DNA of 64,000 bases from Limnohabitans sp. DM1 (lineage in GTDB: Bacteria > Pseudomonadota > Gammaproteobacteria > Burkholderiales > Burkholderiaceae_C). Both the position numbers and the translations under genes were made by a program. Within the stretch, counting starts at the first letter, position 1. Each line of letters starts with the position of its first letter. Location of the stretch: the NCBI RefSeq assembly GCF_001269385.1, contig NZ_CXOO01000062.1, forward strand, positions 1-64,000. Reading direction: 5' to 3'. Under the pieces are notes generated by a model that worked only from the letters and a program-made list of their open reading frames with translations, was not told the DNA's origin and ran no database searches. This document shows positions 1-7,692 of the stretch, in pieces.

Positions 1-596
1 AGGTAGGACGCCAGTTCCTTGATGGTTTTAGCATCGCGCCCTTCGGTTACAAACAACACGCGCCTGGCAACGGCATCAGCGGCCAGCGTGACGTAGCTGT
101 GTCCCCTGGCACGCGAAGTCTCATCAATCGCCAGTGCCGTGACATCCGAGTGATCTGCCAAGCCACAGGCCATCTCAACATACTTTTCGCACACGGCCAG
201 AACCTTGTGCGGCGACTCCCCGACAAGACGCGAGACGGCGGCAAATGGCATCTGGCCAGACAGCATCAGAATGAAGGCTTCAAACAGCAAGGTGAAGCCA
301 TTAAGTCGCCCGGCAAAATCAGGCTCGACCAACCGCACCGAACCGTTGGGAAGTTTCACGCGAGGCGTGCGAACTTGCAGATGGCACTCGTGTTGAAAGA
401 AGTTCAGGTGCCGATACGTCTTGGCCACCGTGTCGTGCACACCATGCAGCCCATCGTGACCCGAGACTGCAAAGCGACTGCCGACTTTGAAGTCAATCAA
501 TATCGTCAAGGTCTTGGCACCTTCGTCGAACTCAACCGAGGCAACGCACCACGGGTCAGTGATGCCCAGGGCAGATTCAAACAGCTTGGCAGTCAT
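1..596 (-). CDS. ISL3 family transposase, partial (N-terminal 198 residues)
   Basis: A minus-strand frame is open from an ATG at 596 to the window edge. The translation starts MTAKLFESALGITDPW and contains YRHLNFFQHE, TPRVKLPNGSV, GFTLLFEAF and LAIDETSRARGHSYVTL, followed by VLFVTEGRDAKTI. These are hallmarks of ISL3 transposases. The Asp of AIDETS should be the first acidic residue of the DDE catalytic triad. The CPxCG zinc motif found near the N-terminus of many members is absent; the same region reads GSRFAVSGHDG, as I recall for one subgroup. GAGCG just upstream is a modest ribosome binding site. Members are usually about 400 residues, so roughly half is missing because of the window edge, not a mutation. 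Confidence 0.9.
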   Translation of the reverse strand, partial: MTAKLFESALGITDPWCVASVEFDEGAKTLTILIDFKVGSRFAVSGHDGLHGVHDTVAKTYRHLNFFQHECHLQVRTPRVKLPNGSVRLVEPDFAGRLNGFTLLFEAFILMLSGQMPFAAVSRLVGESPHKVLAVCEKYVEMACGLADHSDVTALAIDETSRARGHSYVTLAADAVARRVLFVTEGRDAKTIKELASY

Positions 597-640
597 CAAT
601 TCACGCTCAAAAGTTGATCAATATGGCAGAAGCTTACCCA
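1..640 (-). mobile_element. ISL3-family insertion sequence, partial (left part outside window)
   Basis: The element carries a transposase running off the left edge. Its visible end lies between the transposase start (596) and the broken phaC reading frame (about 637-650). On the minus strand a GGGTAAGCTTCTGCC stretch starting at 639 could be the terminal inverted repeat, but the other end is not in the window, so neither the repeat nor the target duplication (8 bp is usual for ISL3 elements) can be confirmed. The insertion point inside phaC is inferred from where the PhaC homology stops. Confidence 0.8.
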
Positions 641-641
641 C

Positions 642-1142
642 TCAAATTTCAAGAGAACCACCTTTTGTTTCAACTGCTTTCTTTTGCGCTTCTGCATTGA
701 AGGCCAAAAAGTTGCTGGGCGATGCAGCGGCCACCCACTGCTCAATGGCAAAGCGGATGCGTGAGCGTGTTTTGGCATCGGCGTCCACCGCATCGGCCAG
801 GCCCATCAGGGTGCGGGCATTGAGCAGGTAAGTGGCCGCATTGAACGCCGCCACAGGGTTGGAGGTCCACGCATCACCCGAAAAACGACGGTCTTTGACT
901 TGCAAACTGTTGCTCAGGCTTTGATTCCACAAATCAGTGGCATCTTTGAAGTACTGACCTTGTAAATCCTTGAGCTTTTCGGGAGAAAATTTCAGTTGCG
1001 CAGCGCCCTCAGACGTGCCGGCTGGCAGCCCACCCAAATCCATGGTCTGAAAATGCTGCATGGCTTGACCCCAGCTTTTGCTGAGGTTTTGCTGAAACCC
1101 TTGACTCATTTGGGTCCAGAATTCGGGGGAAGATGCGTTCAT
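642..1142 (-). pseudogene. phaC: Poly(3-hydroxyalkanoate) synthase, 5' fragment interrupted by an ISL3 element
   Basis: The 166-codon frame begins MNASSPEFWTQMSQGFQQ behind AGGAGA, a good ribosome binding site. From about residue 89 it matches the N-terminal domain of class I PHA synthases: DRRFSGDAW, YLLNARTLMGLADAVDADA, KTRSRIRFAIEQWVAAASP and NFLAFNAEAQKKAVETKGGSL. The Cupriavidus enzyme has DRRFAGDAWRTN, FYLLNARALTELADAVEADA and SPANFLATNPEAQ at the same places. Intact PhaC is about 570-590 residues with a lipase-box Cys in the alpha/beta hydrolase domain; none of that is present. Homology stops after GGSL, two codons before a stop, right where the insertion sequence begins. It could be mistaken for a phasin, but the motifs are those of PhaC. 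The fragment cannot be catalytically active. Confidence 0.87.
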
Positions 1143-1233
1143 GGGATGTCTCCTGAAATTCACGAATTTTTGGCTTCCGATGAATCGAGTATCTTTCAAT
1201 TTGATGTCGCCTAAATTACAAGTTGCAAACAAA

Positions 1234-1536
1234 ATGTATTTGATCGTGATTGCGTGGCTTTACGTCACCTTGCTGATGAGCTTGGCTGAGGCTTTTAGTA
1301 CACAGGGAACCGTGCTGGGTGCCATTGTGACTTTCTTGTTGTACGGCCTGCTGCCCATGTCACTGGTGGTTTATTTGGCTGGAACGCCCTTGCGGCGCAA
1401 GGCAATCCAGCGGCAAGAATTGCGGGACGCCACACCTGGCGAAGCCGCGGCATCACCGGTCCAGCCAAATGCAGGCAGCCATTCGACCGGTTTGCCCCAA
1501 GAGCCGACTGTCCCTTCTGTGAGAAAAGAAACGTGA
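1234..1536 (+). CDS. Small conserved membrane protein, function unknown
   Basis: This is a 100-residue protein starting MYLIVIAWLYVTLLMSLAEA. Two hydrophobic segments (about residues 2-18 and 26-48) are followed by a basic patch (PLRRKAIQRQE) and a Ser/Pro/Gly-rich soluble tail, suggesting two membrane helices with a cytoplasmic C-terminus. The start at 1234 puts the first helix at the N-terminus; an upstream ATG at 1204 is possible and neither has a strong ribosome binding site. It is divergent from phaC. Its last 84 bases overlap the 3' end of pgeF on the other strand. I recall similar short proteins in Comamonadaceae but no function. Confidence 0.65.
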   Translation: MYLIVIAWLYVTLLMSLAEAFSTQGTVLGAIVTFLLYGLLPMSLVVYLAGTPLRRKAIQRQELRDATPGEAAASPVQPNAGSHSTGLPQEPTVPSVRKET

Positions 1537-2253
1537 TGCTTGCGACACCGTGCACCAGTCTGGCAGGCTGTTGTTACCGAAAATTTGCGTGATGCCCATG
1601 CGCTGAAGGCGCCTTTTGGCCAAACCCGCCAAATCAGCCAAGAACTTGCCCTGCCCGTGGGCACGAAAACAAGCTTGAGCGCTGTCATCGTTTTTGCAAA
1701 ATGCCGCCATCACTTCTGCGCCCACTTCAAATGCCTGCGGCCCGATGCACGGCCCAAGCCAGGCCAAAATATCCGCCGGACGACGTGGCCGGACGGATTG
1801 CAGCACACGCTCCAAAATGCCATCGCCGCTCTCCCCTGCAAGACTTCGCCAGCCGGCATGTGCGCCGGCCACCCACTGACCAGCGGCATCACACATGAGC
1901 ACTGGCAAACAATCAGCAACCATGATGGTGCAAGCCACATCCGTGCGATCGGTGATGCACGCGTCAGCCTGTTGGCCTTGGGGGTTTTCGCCATCCAGCC
2001 AAACCACATCTACGCCATGCACTTGTTTCAAAAAAACAGGCTCAAGGCCTATGGCCTGGGTCAAAAGCGCTCGATTTTGCGCCACATCATCCAATGAGTC
2101 AGCGACGTGGTCGCCCAAATTCATGCTGTCCCATGGTGCGGCAGAGACCCCTCCATGGCGATCGGTCATGATGGCCTTCACGTTGGGAGGTGCAGGCCAC
2201 TGCGGTCTCAACCAGCTGGGCGGAATGTGAGAATCAAAATGAGTGCGCACCAT
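1453..2253 (-). CDS. pgeF: Peptidoglycan editing factor PgeF (YfiH / DUF152 family)
   Basis: The product of 266 residues belongs to the YfiH family (formerly called polyphenol oxidase or laccase domain), whose E. coli member prevents misincorporation of serine into peptidoglycan stem peptides. Visible family blocks are TDRHGGVSAAPWDSMNLGDHVAD, LKQVHGVDVVWLDG, VADCLPVLMCD, VAGAHAGWRSLAGE and ILAWLGPCIGPQAFEVG; the His and Cys of these blocks form the zinc-binding active site. The ATG at 2253 puts HIPPSWLRPQWPAPPNVKAI at the N-terminus, as is typical. A longer reading from 2325 is open but has no family support. It converges with, and overlaps, the small membrane gene on the other strand. Confidence 0.88.
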   Translation of the reverse strand: MVRTHFDSHIPPSWLRPQWPAPPNVKAIMTDRHGGVSAAPWDSMNLGDHVADSLDDVAQNRALLTQAIGLEPVFLKQVHGVDVVWLDGENPQGQQADACITDRTDVACTIMVADCLPVLMCDAAGQWVAGAHAGWRSLAGESGDGILERVLQSVRPRRPADILAWLGPCIGPQAFEVGAEVMAAFCKNDDSAQACFRAHGQGKFLADLAGLAKRRLQRMGITQIFGNNSLPDWCTVSQASRFFSHRRDSRLLGQTGRMAACIWLDR

Positions 2254-2365
2254 GGAATGTCCAGAAAACTCCGCAAGACCCGGAGTATGAAAAGCATAAG
2301 CCGAAAAATACGCACGCATACTCACTGAACATTCACCCGTCCACTTTTATTGTGTAATCCCGAAC

Positions 2366-3133
2366 ATGGACACAGATGCCCACGCCCCCGAATTGCCTTG
2401 GATCGAGCCCAACCAAGCTCTACCTTGGGCTGCTTGTGCATGGGGGCCCGAGTCACCAGCACCCGGACTCTTGGCCGCCAGCAAAGACTTAAGCCCATCA
2501 CGCCTGCACGAAGCTTATAGCCAAGGCATTTTTCCTTGGTTCAGCCAGGGCCAGCCTGTGCTTTGGTGGAGTCCGAACCCGCGCATGGTCTTGCATACAC
2601 GCGAATTCAGATGCCACCGATCCTTACGAAAAACCCTCCAGCATTGGTGGCGGCTACCGGGGTTCGAACTGAGCTTTGACCGGGATTTTGGACAAGTCAT
2701 TCGCCGCTGTAGCCAAGCGCCTCGGAGCGGCCAAAAAGGCACCTGGATTTTGCCGGCCATGATTTCCGCTTACGAGGAATTTCACGAGCTCGGTCATGCA
2801 CACAGCGCAGAGGTGTGGCTGCATGGCGAGTTGGTTGCAGGCTTGTATTTCGTGGCGCTTGGCCATGCCGTGTTTGGTGAATCCATGTTCACCACGGTGA
2901 CCGATGGATCCAAGATGGCACTGGCCACCTTGGTCAGCGTGTGCCTGCAACATGGCTTGCCTGCCATTGACTGCCAGCAAAACACCCGGCACCTGGCATC
3001 CGTGGGAGGCAGGGAAATTCCACGCGCAGAATTCATCCGTTTGATCACCCAAGAACAGCACAAACCCAACATTGACTGGGCGACGCAAACGCTCCAATGG
3101 TCTGCCTTGATGGCACTGGAGAAGACGCGGTGA
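2366..3133 (+). CDS. aat: Leucyl/phenylalanyl-tRNA--protein transferase
   Basis: The 255-residue enzyme transfers Leu or Phe from aminoacyl-tRNA to proteins with N-terminal Arg or Lys, creating primary N-degrons for ClpS-ClpAP. The sequence shows LHEAYSQGIFPWF (GxFPW at residues 54-58), VLWWSPNPRMVL (WWSPNPR at 67-73), the SAEVW block, FGESMFT and DCQQNTRHLASVGGREI, all diagnostic for Aat. Length is normal. Its stop overlaps the start of the next gene, another N-degron transferase, so the two are translationally coupled. Confidence 0.96.
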   Translation: MDTDAHAPELPWIEPNQALPWAACAWGPESPAPGLLAASKDLSPSRLHEAYSQGIFPWFSQGQPVLWWSPNPRMVLHTREFRCHRSLRKTLQHWWRLPGFELSFDRDFGQVIRRCSQAPRSGQKGTWILPAMISAYEEFHELGHAHSAEVWLHGELVAGLYFVALGHAVFGESMFTTVTDGSKMALATLVSVCLQHGLPAIDCQQNTRHLASVGGREIPRAEFIRLITQEQHKPNIDWATQTLQWSALMALEKTR

Positions 3134-3867
3134 CCCATCTCAAAGACCTGCCTTTGCAAGCCTTGCAGTTTTATGCCACCGCGCCCTATGCGTGCAGTTA
3201 TCTGGCGGACCGCTCTGCCCGTTCCCAAGTAGCGACACCCAGTCACCTGATTCACACCGAGGTGTATTCGGATTTGGTGGCGCAAGGATTTCGTCGAAGC
3301 GGCATGTTCACTTACAGACCCTATTGCGACGGCTGCCAGGCCTGCTTGCCATTGCGGGTGAATGTGCAAGCTTTCAAACCCGACAAAAGCCAGCGACGCG
3401 CAGCAAAAGCCCATGCTGATTTACAAGTTCGCGTTCGGGATTTGCAGTTTGACCCCGAGCACTATGCCCTGTACCTGAACTATCAAAACGCCCGCCATGT
3501 GGGCGGGGGCATGGACCAGGACAACGTCGATCAGTACAGCCAGTTTTTGCTGCAAAGTCGCATCAATACGCGCTTGGTCGAATTTCGTGAACCGACCCTG
3601 GATGGAACATGGGGCGCACTGAAAATGGTCAGCATCGTGGACATCCTGGACCATGGTTTGTCTGCGGTCTACACGTTTTATGAGCCCGGTGATCAAGCCA
3701 GTTATGGCACCTATGGCGTACTCTGGCAAATCCAGCAAGCCGCGCAGCTGGGCTTGCCCTATGTCTATCTGGGGTACTGGATCGAAAAAAGCCCCAAAAT
3801 GAATTACAAATCACGCTTCAGGCCCTGCGAAATCCGGCTCGAAGGCACATGGCAAGCCATGTTTTGA
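3130..3867 (+). CDS. bpt: Aspartate/glutamate leucyltransferase (Bpt; ATE-type N-degron transferase)
   Basis: The product of 245 residues adds Leu to N-terminal Asp or Glu, completing the N-degron route begun by Aat. I chose the GTG at 3130: it overlaps the aat stop (GTGA) and is preceded by GGAGAAG. Evidence includes FYATAPYACSYLADRSARSQVA near the N-terminus, SGMFTYRPYCDGCQACLPLRV with the conserved Cys residues, and the C-terminal fold signatures DHGLSAVYTFYEP and YVYLGYWIEKSPKMNYKSRFRPCEI. The name Ate (arginyltransferase) is often used for this family, but bacterial members studied transfer leucine. Confidence 0.94.
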   Translation: MTHLKDLPLQALQFYATAPYACSYLADRSARSQVATPSHLIHTEVYSDLVAQGFRRSGMFTYRPYCDGCQACLPLRVNVQAFKPDKSQRRAAKAHADLQVRVRDLQFDPEHYALYLNYQNARHVGGGMDQDNVDQYSQFLLQSRINTRLVEFREPTLDGTWGALKMVSIVDILDHGLSAVYTFYEPGDQASYGTYGVLWQIQQAAQLGLPYVYLGYWIEKSPKMNYKSRFRPCEIRLEGTWQAMF

Positions 3868-3910
3868 GTCCATTTTTCACAGTGTAAAATGGATGTTGTA
3901 CTCTGCTCAC

Positions 3911-4693
3911 ATGATGAAAAAAGACACCACCCTGACTCAGACGCCCACGATTCAAGTGGTAGAACGCATTTTCTGTCTGATTGATGTGTTGGCCTCCCGC
4001 GAAGAAGCCATTTCACTCAAAGAGATCAGCGAGAAAACGGGCCTTCATCCGTCCACCGCACACCGCATACTCAATGATTTGGCCACCGGACGGTTTGTGG
4101 ACCGCCCGGAAGCGGGCAACTATCGACTAGGAATGCGTCTGCTGGAGTTGGGCAATCTGGTCAAAGGCCGCTTGAACGTTCGTGATGCAGCGCTTACGCC
4201 CATGCGCGAATTGCATAAATTGATCCAGCAACCCGTCAATCTGAGCATGCGCCAAGGCGATGAAATCGTCTACATCGAGCGCGCCTACAGCGAACGATCA
4301 GGCATGCAGGTTGTTCGCGCCATTGGTGGACGGGCGCCGTTGCATCTGACATCAGTGGGCAAACTGTTTTTAGCGGCAGACGACCCCATTCGCGTTCGCT
4401 CTTACGCCACAAGAACGGGCCTTTCCGGCCAAACACGCAACAGCATCACGCAATTGCCGGTGCTTGAACGCGAGTTGGCACGGGTCAAGCAATACAGCAT
4501 TGCGCGTGACAATGAAGAACTCGAACTGGGTGTGCGATGCATTGCCGCTGGCATCTATGACGACCAAGGCAAGTTGCTGGCCGGCCTGTCGATTTCTGCG
4601 CCCGCTGACCGTCTGGACGAAGGCTGGCTACCCAAACTGCAAGCCACCGCCCGTGAGATTTCTGCCACTTTGGGCTATGACGCCAATCGTTGA
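3911..4693 (+). CDS. IclR-family transcriptional regulator
   Basis: The product is 260 residues from the first ATG of a tandem ATGATG. Residues about 10-70 form the winged helix-turn-helix (SLKEISEKTGLHPSTAHRILNDL). The C-terminal effector domain contains HLTSVGKLFLA, ELELGVRCIAAGIYD and GLSISAPADRL, typical of IclR proteins that bind small organic acids. Tandem A/T-rich words (TTTTTCACAGTGTAAAAT) lie about 20-35 bases upstream and may be the promoter or an autoregulatory site. It is followed by a terminator, and no catabolic operon is adjacent, so the regulated pathway cannot be read from context. Confidence 0.88.
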   Translation: MMKKDTTLTQTPTIQVVERIFCLIDVLASREEAISLKEISEKTGLHPSTAHRILNDLATGRFVDRPEAGNYRLGMRLLELGNLVKGRLNVRDAALTPMRELHKLIQQPVNLSMRQGDEIVYIERAYSERSGMQVVRAIGGRAPLHLTSVGKLFLAADDPIRVRSYATRTGLSGQTRNSITQLPVLERELARVKQYSIARDNEELELGVRCIAAGIYDDQGKLLAGLSISAPADRLDEGWLPKLQATAREISATLGYDANR

Positions 4694-4711
4694 GACTTGA
4701 ACTCCCCATTC

Positions 4712-4735
4712 AAAAAGGCCCCAAAGGGCCTTTTT
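4712..4735. terminator. Bidirectional rho-independent terminator between the IclR gene and pbpG
   Basis: A perfect 10-bp stem AAAAAGGCCC / GGGCCTTTTT encloses the loop CAAA. The A/T ends of the stem give a U-tract in both directions, serving the convergent IclR and pbpG genes. Confidence 0.9.
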
Positions 4736-4756
4736 GACATTCCAACCTAAAAAAAA

Positions 4757-5839
4757 CTAGCCTGGCAAACGGTTGTCCAAGGCTGAATGCTTGATTGGCG
4801 ACAGGCCGGGTGAGCGTTCAACCCATCGGCGTACGCGCTCAGCATCGCCTATGCGACTGAGCTTTCCTGCGGAATCGAGAAACACCATGATCAATTTGCG
4901 CCCGGCCACTTGTGCCTGCATGACCAGGCATTGCCCTGCCTCGGAGATGTAGCCTGTCTTCTGTAAGCCAATATCCCACTCGGGGTTTTTGACCAATCGG
5001 TTGGTGTTGTTGTACTGCAGTGTGCGACGACCCACCTCAATTTCTCGACCGTGCGAGGTCGACAACTCACGCAGTACAGGCTCCTTGTAAGCCGCAGCCA
5101 CCAAGGCAGCGAGGTCTTTGGCACTGGATTGGTTTCGGCTGGACAAGCCCGTGGGCTCTACATAACGTGTATCGAACATGCCCAAGGTTCTGGCCCGTGC
5201 ATTCATGCGTGCCACAAAGGCATCCATGCCTCCCGGAAAAGTGCGCCCCAAGGCGTGAGCCGCCCTGTTTTCACTGGACATCAAGGCCAAATGCAACAAA
5301 TCACCACGGCTGAGCAAGGTACCAACGGCCAAACGTGAGGAGCTGCCTTTTTCGGTATCGACATCGTCCTGGGTGATCGTGATCATCTCTGACATCGACA
5401 AATCGGCGTCAGAGATCACCAAACCTGTCATCAATTTGGTCAGGGACGCAATGGGTAAAACTGCTTGATCATTTTTGCGGAACAACACTTCCTGAGTGTC
5501 CTGATCAATGACCAACGCCACACTGGAACGCAAGTCCAACGGGTCAGCAGTGCTGTGCAAACCTGCCATTTGCCCATACGACACTTTCAAAGGCGCAGCT
5601 GCAACACGAGCAGATACCAAGCTCTTGCGAGTGGCACCATTGAACTTGAGCTTTTTAACCGGTTTGACCGCTGCCTTTTTAGCAGTGACTGCCTGTTTTT
5701 TGAATGTTTTTTGTTGAGTTTGGGCCTGAGACATCAAAGGCGAAATCATGGCCAAACTCAAACAACTTGCGGCCAGCGCGGAAAAACCTCGTATTGGCAA
5801 AAAAACAAAAAAAGCTGATTTGAACAACATGGGCAGCAT
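4757..5839 (-). CDS. pbpG: D-alanyl-D-alanine endopeptidase (PBP7-type serine peptidase, family S11)
   Basis: This 360-residue periplasmic enzyme cleaves DD-crosslinks in peptidoglycan. The three penicillin-binding motifs are present: S132-L-T-K135 with the nucleophilic Ser, S189-E-N191 and K294-T-G296. An N-terminal hydrophobic segment (about residues 8-33) ending near SQAQ looks like a signal peptide, followed by a Lys-rich linker (residues 43-65). The frame is open upstream to 5956, but that extension covers the leuA terminator hairpin, so translation must begin at ATG 5839 or 5830; neither has an obvious ribosome binding site. Confidence 0.9.
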   Translation of the reverse strand: MLPMLFKSAFFVFLPIRGFSALAASCLSLAMISPLMSQAQTQQKTFKKQAVTAKKAAVKPVKKLKFNGATRKSLVSARVAAAPLKVSYGQMAGLHSTADPLDLRSSVALVIDQDTQEVLFRKNDQAVLPIASLTKLMTGLVISDADLSMSEMITITQDDVDTEKGSSSRLAVGTLLSRGDLLHLALMSSENRAAHALGRTFPGGMDAFVARMNARARTLGMFDTRYVEPTGLSSRNQSSAKDLAALVAAAYKEPVLRELSTSHGREIEVGRRTLQYNNTNRLVKNPEWDIGLQKTGYISEAGQCLVMQAQVAGRKLIMVFLDSAGKLSRIGDAERVRRWVERSPGLSPIKHSALDNRLPG

Positions 5840-5889
5840 TGTCTGAAATATGAATATGGCGATTGTGCCCCAGAGTTTACTCAAATAAA

Positions 5890-5923
5890 AAAGTCGCGCA
5901 AGAACAATAACTTGCGCGACTTT
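5890..5923 (-). terminator. Rho-independent terminator of leuA
   Basis: A perfect 13-bp stem AAAGTCGCGCAAG / CTTGCGCGACTTT with an 8-base loop starts about 33 bases past the leuA stop. On the minus strand it is followed by a U-rich tract. Confidence 0.92.
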
Positions 5924-5956
5924 ATTGAAGTCAATAATTACCCAAAAAGAATTCAA

Positions 5957-7495
5957 TTACCCCTGTGCTGCCACCCTGTCTGCCTTACTGTGAAGTTTAT
6001 TGAGTGCACTGAGATACGCCTTGGCCGAGGCCACGACAATGTCGGGGTCAGAACCGACCCCGTTGACCACGCGCCCACTGTTTTGCAACCGCACGGTCAC
6101 TTCGCCCTGGCTCTCGGTGGAGCCGCTGATCGCGTTGACCGAATACAGCACCATCTCTGCGCCGCTCTTGATGTGCGACTCAATGGCTTTGAGTGAGGCG
6201 TCCACCGGCCCATTGCCATCGGAATGGGTTTGCACCTCTTTGCCGGCCACCGTGAACACCACCGAAGCGTGGGGCCGCTCGCCGGTCTCACTGTGCTGAG
6301 ACATGGAGACAAAGCCGTATTGCTCTTTTTCAGCCGTCACGCTCTCGTCGCTGACCAGGGCCAGGATGTCTTCGTCAAAGATCTCGCTCTTGCGGTCGGC
6401 CAGTTCCTTGAACTTGGCAAAGGCGTTGTTGATTTCGGTCTCGCTGTCCAAAGTGACGCCCAAGTCCTGCAAACGCTGTTTGAATGCGTTGCGGCCGCTC
6501 AGCTTGCCCAGCACGATCTTGTTGGTGGTCCAGCCCACGTCCTCGGCACGCATGATTTCGTAGGTGTCACGCGCCTTGAGCACGCCATCCTGGTGAATGC
6601 CTGAGGCGTGGGCAAAGGCGTTGGCCCCCACCACCGCCTTGTTGGGCTGAACCACAAAACCGGTGGTCTGGCTGACCATGCGGCTGGCGGCCACGATGTG
6701 GCTGGTGTCAATGCCGATGTCGAGGCCAAAATAGTCGCGCCGCGTCTTGACGGCCATGACCACTTCTTCGAGCGAGCAATTGCCCGCACGTTCACCCAAA
6801 CCGTTGATGGTGCACTCGACCTGGCGTGCGCCGCCGATCTTCACGCCCGCCAAGGAGTTGGCCACGGCCATGCCCAGATCGTTGTGGCAATGAACGGACC
6901 AAATCGCTTTGTCGGAGTTGGGGATGCGCTCACGCAGGGTGCGGATGAACTCGCCATACAGCTCAGGCACCGCATAACCCACGGTGTCGGGCACGTTGAT
7001 GGTGGTGGCACCCTCGGCAATCACCGCTTCGAGCACACGGCACAAAAAGTCCATGTCGCTGCGGTAGCCGTCTTCCGGGCTGAACTCGACATCACCCACC
7101 AGATTGCGAGCAAAACGCACCGACTGCTTGGCTTGCTCAAACACCTGGTCAGGTGTCATGCGCAGCTTCTTTTCCATGTGCAGGGGCGAGGTGGCAATGA
7201 AGGTGTGAATGCGGCCGCTGTTGGCGCCTTTGAGGGCCTCGGCCGCACGCGAGATGTCGCGGTCGTTGGCACGCGACAAGGAGCAAATGGTGGAGTCCTT
7301 GATCGCGTCGGCAATGCTTTTGACGGCCTCAAAATCACCATTGGAGCTGGCGGCAAAACCGGCTTCGATCACGTCCACGCGCAGACGCTCCAGCTGGCGG
7401 GCAATGCGCAGCTTCTCGTCGCGGGTCATGGAAGCGCCGGGCGACTGCTCGCCGTCACGCAATGTGGTGTCGAAAATAATCAGTTTGTCAGTCAT
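5957..7495 (-). CDS. leuA: 2-isopropylmalate synthase
   Basis: The enzyme of 512 residues condenses 2-oxoisovalerate with acetyl-CoA, the committed step of leucine synthesis. The N-terminal TIM barrel carries IIFDTTLRDGEQSPGASM (metal-binding Asp), VEFSPEDGYRSD, WSVHCHNDLGMAVANSL (HxH metal ligands) and NGLGERAGNCSLEEVVMA. The C-terminal LeuA regulatory domain, the site of leucine feedback, follows after about residue 390. ATG 7495 lies six bases from AGGAG; the GTG six bases further upstream would overlap that site. It stands alone behind an attenuator, not in an operon with leuBCD. Confidence 0.96.
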   Translation of the reverse strand: MTDKLIIFDTTLRDGEQSPGASMTRDEKLRIARQLERLRVDVIEAGFAASSNGDFEAVKSIADAIKDSTICSLSRANDRDISRAAEALKGANSGRIHTFIATSPLHMEKKLRMTPDQVFEQAKQSVRFARNLVGDVEFSPEDGYRSDMDFLCRVLEAVIAEGATTINVPDTVGYAVPELYGEFIRTLRERIPNSDKAIWSVHCHNDLGMAVANSLAGVKIGGARQVECTINGLGERAGNCSLEEVVMAVKTRRDYFGLDIGIDTSHIVAASRMVSQTTGFVVQPNKAVVGANAFAHASGIHQDGVLKARDTYEIMRAEDVGWTTNKIVLGKLSGRNAFKQRLQDLGVTLDSETEINNAFAKFKELADRKSEIFDEDILALVSDESVTAEKEQYGFVSMSQHSETGERPHASVVFTVAGKEVQTHSDGNGPVDASLKAIESHIKSGAEMVLYSVNAISGSTESQGEVTVRLQNSGRVVNGVGSDPDIVVASAKAYLSALNKLHSKADRVAAQG

Positions 7496-7536
7496 GTTCA
7501 CTCCTGGTCAAAAACCCGCAAGTCCAAGCAAAAATG

Positions 7537-7572
7537 CAAAAGGCCCGATGCGGATGGCATTCGGGCCTTTTG
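7537..7572 (-). terminator. Attenuator terminator hairpin in the leuA leader
   Basis: On the minus strand CAAAAGGCCCGA pairs with TCGGGCCTTTTG over 12 bp and is followed by a U-rich tract (GCATTTTTGC). It lies between the leader peptide stop (7591) and leuA (7495). The 5' arm segment GCCCGA is also complementary to TCGGGC inside the leader peptide coding sequence (7602-7607), so an alternative antiterminator pairing is possible. The regulatory role is inferred from this layout. Confidence 0.82.
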
Positions 7573-7590
7573 GGAAAATGTTTGCGTGCG

Positions 7591-7644
7591 CTACACATCC
7601 CGCCCGAGGGGCGCTAGCAGTAGTGCAAACAAAGAAAATTTCAT
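7591..7644 (-). CDS. leuL: Leucine-rich leader peptide of leuA
   Basis: This 17-codon frame, too short for ordinary gene calling, reads MKFSLFALLLAPLGRDV followed by TAG. Five of 17 residues are Leu, with three in a row encoded CTA-CTG-CTA; CTA is normally a rare Leu codon in high-GC genomes. Its stop lies 18 bases before the attenuator hairpin upstream of leuA. Known leu leader peptides control transcription by ribosome stalling on Leu codons when charged tRNA-Leu is low. I infer the same here. Confidence 0.8.
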   Translation of the reverse strand: MKFSLFALLLAPLGRDV

Positions 7645-7650
7645 ACAAAC

Positions 7651-7679
7651 ACTGTAGCACAGTTCAAAACCCGAACTGT
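7651..7679 (-). promoter_or_regulatory. Probable leuL-leuA promoter with an adjacent inverted repeat
   Basis: On the minus strand TGCTACAGT resembles an extended -10 element and lies just upstream of the leader peptide start. Immediately upstream is the inverted repeat ACAGTTC-N7-GAACTGT (7659-7679), which overlaps its edge and could be an operator. No good -35 hexamer is visible, consistent with an extended -10 promoter. Confidence 0.45.
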
Positions 7680-7692
7680 CGTGCAGTGGACA

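Noticed and set aside
642..1142. Calling the small protein next to the insertion sequence a phasin.
   Set aside because: Its motifs (DRRFSGDAW, LADAVDADAKTR, NFLAFNAEAQ) belong to the N-terminal domain of PHA synthase, not to phasins, and it stops where the element begins.
5840..5956. A longer N-terminus for the PBP7-type peptidase starting at 5956.
   Set aside because: The extra codons lie across the leuA terminator hairpin and encode a second hydrophobic segment with no family counterpart.
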